From Pectinatus sp. (GTDB taxonomy: Bacteria; Bacillota; Negativicutes; Selenomonadales; Selenomonadaceae): 16,707 bases of DNA. The translations under genes and the position numbers were made by a program. Position 1 is the first letter of the stretch, and each line of letters opens with the position of its first letter. The notes under the pieces were generated by a model that searched no databases, was not told where the DNA came from, and saw only the letters and a program-made list of their open reading frames with translations. Shown here in pieces: positions 13,887 through 16,707 of this stretch. The stretch spans positions 1-16,707 of the forward strand of contig JAHHSR010000036.1 in the NCBI GenBank assembly GCA_020025075.1, in the 5' to 3' direction.

Positions 13887-14705
13887 ATGAAAAAATTGAC
13901 AAAAGCTGATTTCTTCTGGACTTTTGTCCGCTCGAATTTTTTGCAGGCGTCTTGGAATATGGAACGCATGCAGGCGCTCGGCTATTGCTTCGGCATGATT
14001 CCGACGATTAAGCGCCTTTACGAGGGAGAAGAAAGGAAAAAAGCCTTAAAAAGACATCTTGAATTTTATAATACGCATCCTTATATGACCGCACCCATTA
14101 TCGGCGTTGTAACGGCAATGGAAGAACAAAGAGCCAATGGCGCACCGATTGATGATGGCGCGATAAATGGCGTCAAGGTCGGCATGATGGGACCTCTGGC
14201 CGGTGTCGGCGACCCGATTTTCTGGGGTACCTTGCGCCCTATCTGCGCTTCGCTTGGTGCTTCCTTCGCCTTGGGCGGCAGTGTCTTTGGCCCAATCTTG
14301 TTCTTCGTTTTGTTCAATTTCGTTCGCCTTATGGTGCGCTGGTACGGCATTAAATACGGCTACACAAAAGGAACCAATATCATTTCCGATGTGGCAGGCA
14401 ACGTTTTGCAAAAGATTACAGAAGGGGCTTCTATTTTGGGGCTATTCGTCATGGGGGCACTCGTCAACAAGTGGACGACCGTCAATATTCCCGTGGTCAT
14501 TTCGCAATTTCAGCGCCAAGATGGCACCGTCGTGGTGACTACCGTGCAGACGGTTTTAAACCAGCTCATGCCGGGTCTTGTACCGCTTCTTTTAACGCTC
14601 TTGTGCATCAAGCTCATGAAGAAGAAGGTAAGTCCGCTCACGATTATTTTTGGGCTTTTCGGTGTCGGTATCATCGGTTATTGGCTCGGAATTTTAGCAA
14701 AATAA
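13887..14705 (+). CDS. PTS mannose/fructose/sorbose family EIID
   Basis: The second membrane subunit has 272 aa. It starts MKKLTKADFFWTFVRSNFLQASWNMERMQALGYCFGMIP, the characteristic EIID N-terminus. The GVKVGMMGPLAGVGDPIFWGTLRPI signature lies near residues 94-118, with hydrophobic helices to the end. AGGAGGAAGACAC supplies the ribosome binding site, 11 nt after the EIIC stop. It is the last gene of the operon before a strong terminator. Confidence 0.95.
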   Translation: MKKLTKADFFWTFVRSNFLQASWNMERMQALGYCFGMIPTIKRLYEGEERKKALKRHLEFYNTHPYMTAPIIGVVTAMEEQRANGAPIDDGAINGVKVGMMGPLAGVGDPIFWGTLRPICASLGASFALGGSVFGPILFFVLFNFVRLMVRWYGIKYGYTKGTNIISDVAGNVLQKITEGASILGLFVMGALVNKWTTVNIPVVISQFQRQDGTVVVTTVQTVLNQLMPGLVPLLLTLLCIKLMKKKVSPLTIIFGLFGVGIIGYWLGILAK

Positions 14706-14717
14706 TAGTTTTTCGGC

Positions 14718-14750
14718 AAGGGGCAGCGCCTAGGGTGCTGCCCCTTTTTT
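14718..14750 (+). terminator. Rho-independent terminator of the PTS operon
   Basis: The stem GGGGCAGC (14720-14727) pairs with GCTGCCCC (14737-14744), followed by six Ts. Confidence 0.92.
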
Positions 14751-14786
14751 GCTTCTTTTAGGCAGCGCAGCGGCAAAGGCTTTTGC

Positions 14787-14815
14787 TTTACATGCTTTTT
14801 ATTACGGTATATAAT
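14787..14815 (+). promoter_or_regulatory. Strong sigma-A promoter of the RNase J gene
   Basis: TTTACA (14787-14792) and a perfect TATAAT (14810-14815) are separated by 17 nt. The start would be near 14822, giving a leader of about 70 nt. Confidence 0.8.
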
Positions 14816-14892
14816 AACAAATGATATTGTTGCGCGGACAGTTTTTTATTTTCAAAGTGTAAATCAATTTTATTTTTGGAGGTGCTAGTTTT

Positions 14893-16557
14893 TTGGCAAA
14901 AGAGTTACAAAAATTACAGATTATACCGCTCGGCGGGCTCGGTGAAATCGGCAAGAACATGACGGTAATCCGTTACGGCGATGACATCCTAGTTGTTGAT
15001 GCGGGCCTTATGTTTCCAGACGAGGACATGCCGGGTGTTGACTTGGTGATACCAGATATCACCTATTTGATTGAAAACAAAGATTCGGTGAAGGCAATTG
15101 TCCTCACGCACGGCCATGAGGACCATATTGGCGCGCTGCCTTATATTTTAAAGTCGCTCGATGTGCCCGTTTACGGCACGCGCCTTACCTTGGGCATCTT
15201 GGAAGGTCGCCTCAAGGAAAATAATGTCGATTGCAGCAATCTTCGCCCCGTATCGCACGGCAGTATCATAAATGCGGGCTGCTTCAGCGTTGGCTTTATA
15301 CGCGTTAATCACAGCATCGCCGATGCCTGCGGCCTTTCCATTCGCACCCCGCTCGGCATGATTGTCCATACGGGTGACTTTAAGTTCGATTACACGCCCG
15401 TTGATGGGAAGATGACGGATTTTCGGGCTTTTTCGGATCTCGGCAACAAGGGCGTCCTCGTCATGATGGCGGACAGCACGAATGCCGAAAGGGCTGGCCA
15501 TACGCCAAGCGAAAGGACGGTTGGCGCTGCTTTTGATAGGGTATTTCGCACGGCGCATGGTCGCATCATCATTGCGACGTTTTCTTCTAACGTCCATCGC
15601 ATTCAGCAGGTCATTGAACACGCTATAAAATTCAATCGCCACATCGCCATCTTGGGGCGCAGCATGATTAACGTGGTGACAATATCTTTGAAGCTTGGCT
15701 ATATTAATGCGCCGGAAGGCCTTCTTATCGATATTGACGACATCAACAATTATCCGGCAGAAAAAGTCGTCATTATTACCACGGGCAGCCAAGGTGAGCC
15801 CATGTCTGCCTTGACGCGCATGGCGATGTCCGAGCACCGCAAGGTCGGCATTGTGCCGGGCGATACGATTATCATTTCAGCCACGCCGATACCGGGTAAC
15901 GAAAAACTAGTTTCGCGCACGATTGATAATTTGCTCAAGCTGGGCGCAGAAGTTGTCTATGGGCGCGACCAGGGAATTCACGTCTCCGGCCATGGCAGTA
16001 GGGAAGAATTAAAGCTCATGCACAATCTTGTGCGGCCTAAGTTTTTCATTCCCGTGCATGGCGAATATCGTCACCTTGTCAAACACGCCGAGATTGCGCG
16101 CGAGGTCGGCATGGATAAGGACAACATTTTCATTGCTGAAAATGGCAATATCCTTGAATTTACGCGTGATAAGGGCACCATTTCCGGCAAGGTCACGGCA
16201 GGGCGCATTCTCATTGACGGCCTTGGCATCGGCGATGTCGGCAATATCGTTTTGCGCGACAGGCGCCAGCTTTCGCAAGATGGCATCATCATTGTCGTGA
16301 TGACGATGGATAAGGGCAATTCCCGCATCGTTGCCGGACCGGATATTGTTTCGCGCGGCTTCGTTTATGTGCGTGAATCGGAAGATTTGATGAATGAGTC
16401 AAAAATGCGCATTACGTGCGCAATCAATAAATGCCTTGAAAATAAAGTTACGGAATGGTCGGCAATTAAATCCAATGTCCGCGAAGCATTGGGTCGCTTT
16501 TTGTATGAGCAGACAAGGCGCCGTCCCGTTATTTTGCCCATTATCATGGAAGTGTGA
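14893..16557 (+). CDS. rnj: Ribonuclease J
   Basis: This metallo-beta-lactamase/beta-CASP nuclease, with 5'-3' exonuclease and endonuclease activity, is central to RNA decay and maturation in Firmicutes. The 554 residues show the zinc-binding LTHGHEDH (His73, His75, Asp77, His78), further metal ligands in VNHSIADA and HTGDF, and the beta-CASP motifs in MADSTNAERAGHTPSE, GRSMINV, TTGSQGEP and VSGHG/VHGEYRH. A C-terminal domain follows (about 450-554). All catalytic residues are intact, so it is an active J1-type enzyme rather than a degenerate J2. The start is TTG at 14893, chosen because TTTTTGGAGGTG lies at a suitable distance and the family N-terminus (LQIIPLGGLGEIGKN) follows. It is a monocistronic unit. 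Confidence 0.96.
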   Translation: MAKELQKLQIIPLGGLGEIGKNMTVIRYGDDILVVDAGLMFPDEDMPGVDLVIPDITYLIENKDSVKAIVLTHGHEDHIGALPYILKSLDVPVYGTRLTLGILEGRLKENNVDCSNLRPVSHGSIINAGCFSVGFIRVNHSIADACGLSIRTPLGMIVHTGDFKFDYTPVDGKMTDFRAFSDLGNKGVLVMMADSTNAERAGHTPSERTVGAAFDRVFRTAHGRIIIATFSSNVHRIQQVIEHAIKFNRHIAILGRSMINVVTISLKLGYINAPEGLLIDIDDINNYPAEKVVIITTGSQGEPMSALTRMAMSEHRKVGIVPGDTIIISATPIPGNEKLVSRTIDNLLKLGAEVVYGRDQGIHVSGHGSREELKLMHNLVRPKFFIPVHGEYRHLVKHAEIAREVGMDKDNIFIAENGNILEFTRDKGTISGKVTAGRILIDGLGIGDVGNIVLRDRRQLSQDGIIIVVMTMDKGNSRIVAGPDIVSRGFVYVRESEDLMNESKMRITCAINKCLENKVTEWSAIKSNVREALGRFLYEQTRRRPVILPIIMEV

Positions 16558-16567
16558 CAGATAGTTT

Positions 16568-16602
16568 AAAGCCCGAGATTTCACTGAAATCTCGGGCTTT
16601 TT
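16568..16602 (+). terminator. Rho-independent terminator of the RNase J gene
   Basis: A 15-bp perfect stem (16568-16582 with 16586-16600) closes on a 3-nt loop and runs into five Ts. The A-run on the other side could make it bidirectional. Confidence 0.92.
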
Positions 16603-16653
16603 GCATTAAGCTCTCTGATTAGACCGGGGTTTAAAAAAGCTTTAGCGGTAGTT

Positions 16654-16691
16654 GTGAACGCACCCCCGCCTACGCTTCGCTAAGAGGCGGG
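16654..16691 (-). mobile_element. Right end of a second IS200/IS605-type element (minus strand)
   Basis: The hairpin CCCGCCT (16665-16671) with AGGCGGG (16685-16691) is followed on the minus strand by GTGCGTTCAC. The layout is the same as at the left edge: a TnpB-like tail, a hairpin overlapping the stop region, then GTTCA. The element body lies to the right, outside the window. Confidence 0.5.
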
Positions 16692-16707
16692 AGCTTCCTG
16701 TTTCTGC
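16680..16707 (-). CDS. tnpB: TnpB-like C-terminal tail, partial
   Basis: On the minus strand the frame entering from the window edge reads QKQEAPAS and stops at TAG (16682-16680). A KQE-P ending next to a GC-rich hairpin is a common TnpB terminus and mirrors KQEPRDFS at 16-39. Only eight codons are visible, so the call depends on this resemblance. Confidence 0.4.

Noticed and set aside
1..16707. CRISPR arrays, tRNA or rRNA genes, prophage genes
   Set aside because: No regularly spaced repeats, no tRNA-like cloverleaf or rRNA sequence, and no phage-type genes were seen on either strand.

Overview
The window looks like chromosome from a low-to-mid GC Firmicute, most likely a Negativicute (Selenomonas/Mitsuokella/Megamonas-like). 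It has a PolC-type replicative polymerase, RNase J, a Ktr-type potassium system, and a LevR-controlled mannose-family PTS. The taxon is inferred from gene content and protein resemblance, not from a search.

Layout. (1) 1-866: the last codons and right-end hairpin of a TnpB-encoding IS200/IS605-type element lie directly against the remains of a histidine phosphatase gene (CobC-like). That gene is interrupted a second time by an ORF-less group I intron (345-810). Joining U344 to A811 restores the C-terminal NNTSHL motif typical of the family and brings the gene to within 14 nt of the next one. (2) 867-4616: polC, lacking the DnaQ-like exonuclease insert usually found inside its PHP domain. (3) 4617-5414: the polC terminator, a minus-strand structured RNA that folds like 6S RNA and has its own terminator, then a small conserved-looking ORF with its own sigma-A promoter. 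(4) 5415-8913: ktrA with a structured leader and a 13-codon upstream ORF, two SMR exporter genes resembling mdtJ and mdtI with related leaders, and ktrB on the opposite strand sharing a bidirectional terminator with mdtI. (5) 9184-14750: a LevR/ManR-type sigma-54 activator, an upstream activating region, a near-consensus -24/-12 promoter, and the PTS IIA-IIB-IIC-IID operon. (6) 14810-16602: RNase J from a strong sigma-A promoter. (7) 16654-16707: the C-terminus and right end of a second TnpB-type element on the minus strand.

How they work together. The activator senses PTS phosphorylation through its PRD, EIIA-like and EIIB-like domains and drives the PTS operon with sigma-54. KtrA gates KtrB for K+ uptake. 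The SMR pair probably exports polyamines or small cations as a heterodimer. The most unusual part is the left edge: one small phosphatase gene interrupted by both a TnpB element and a self-splicing-type intron whose 3' ends look alike.
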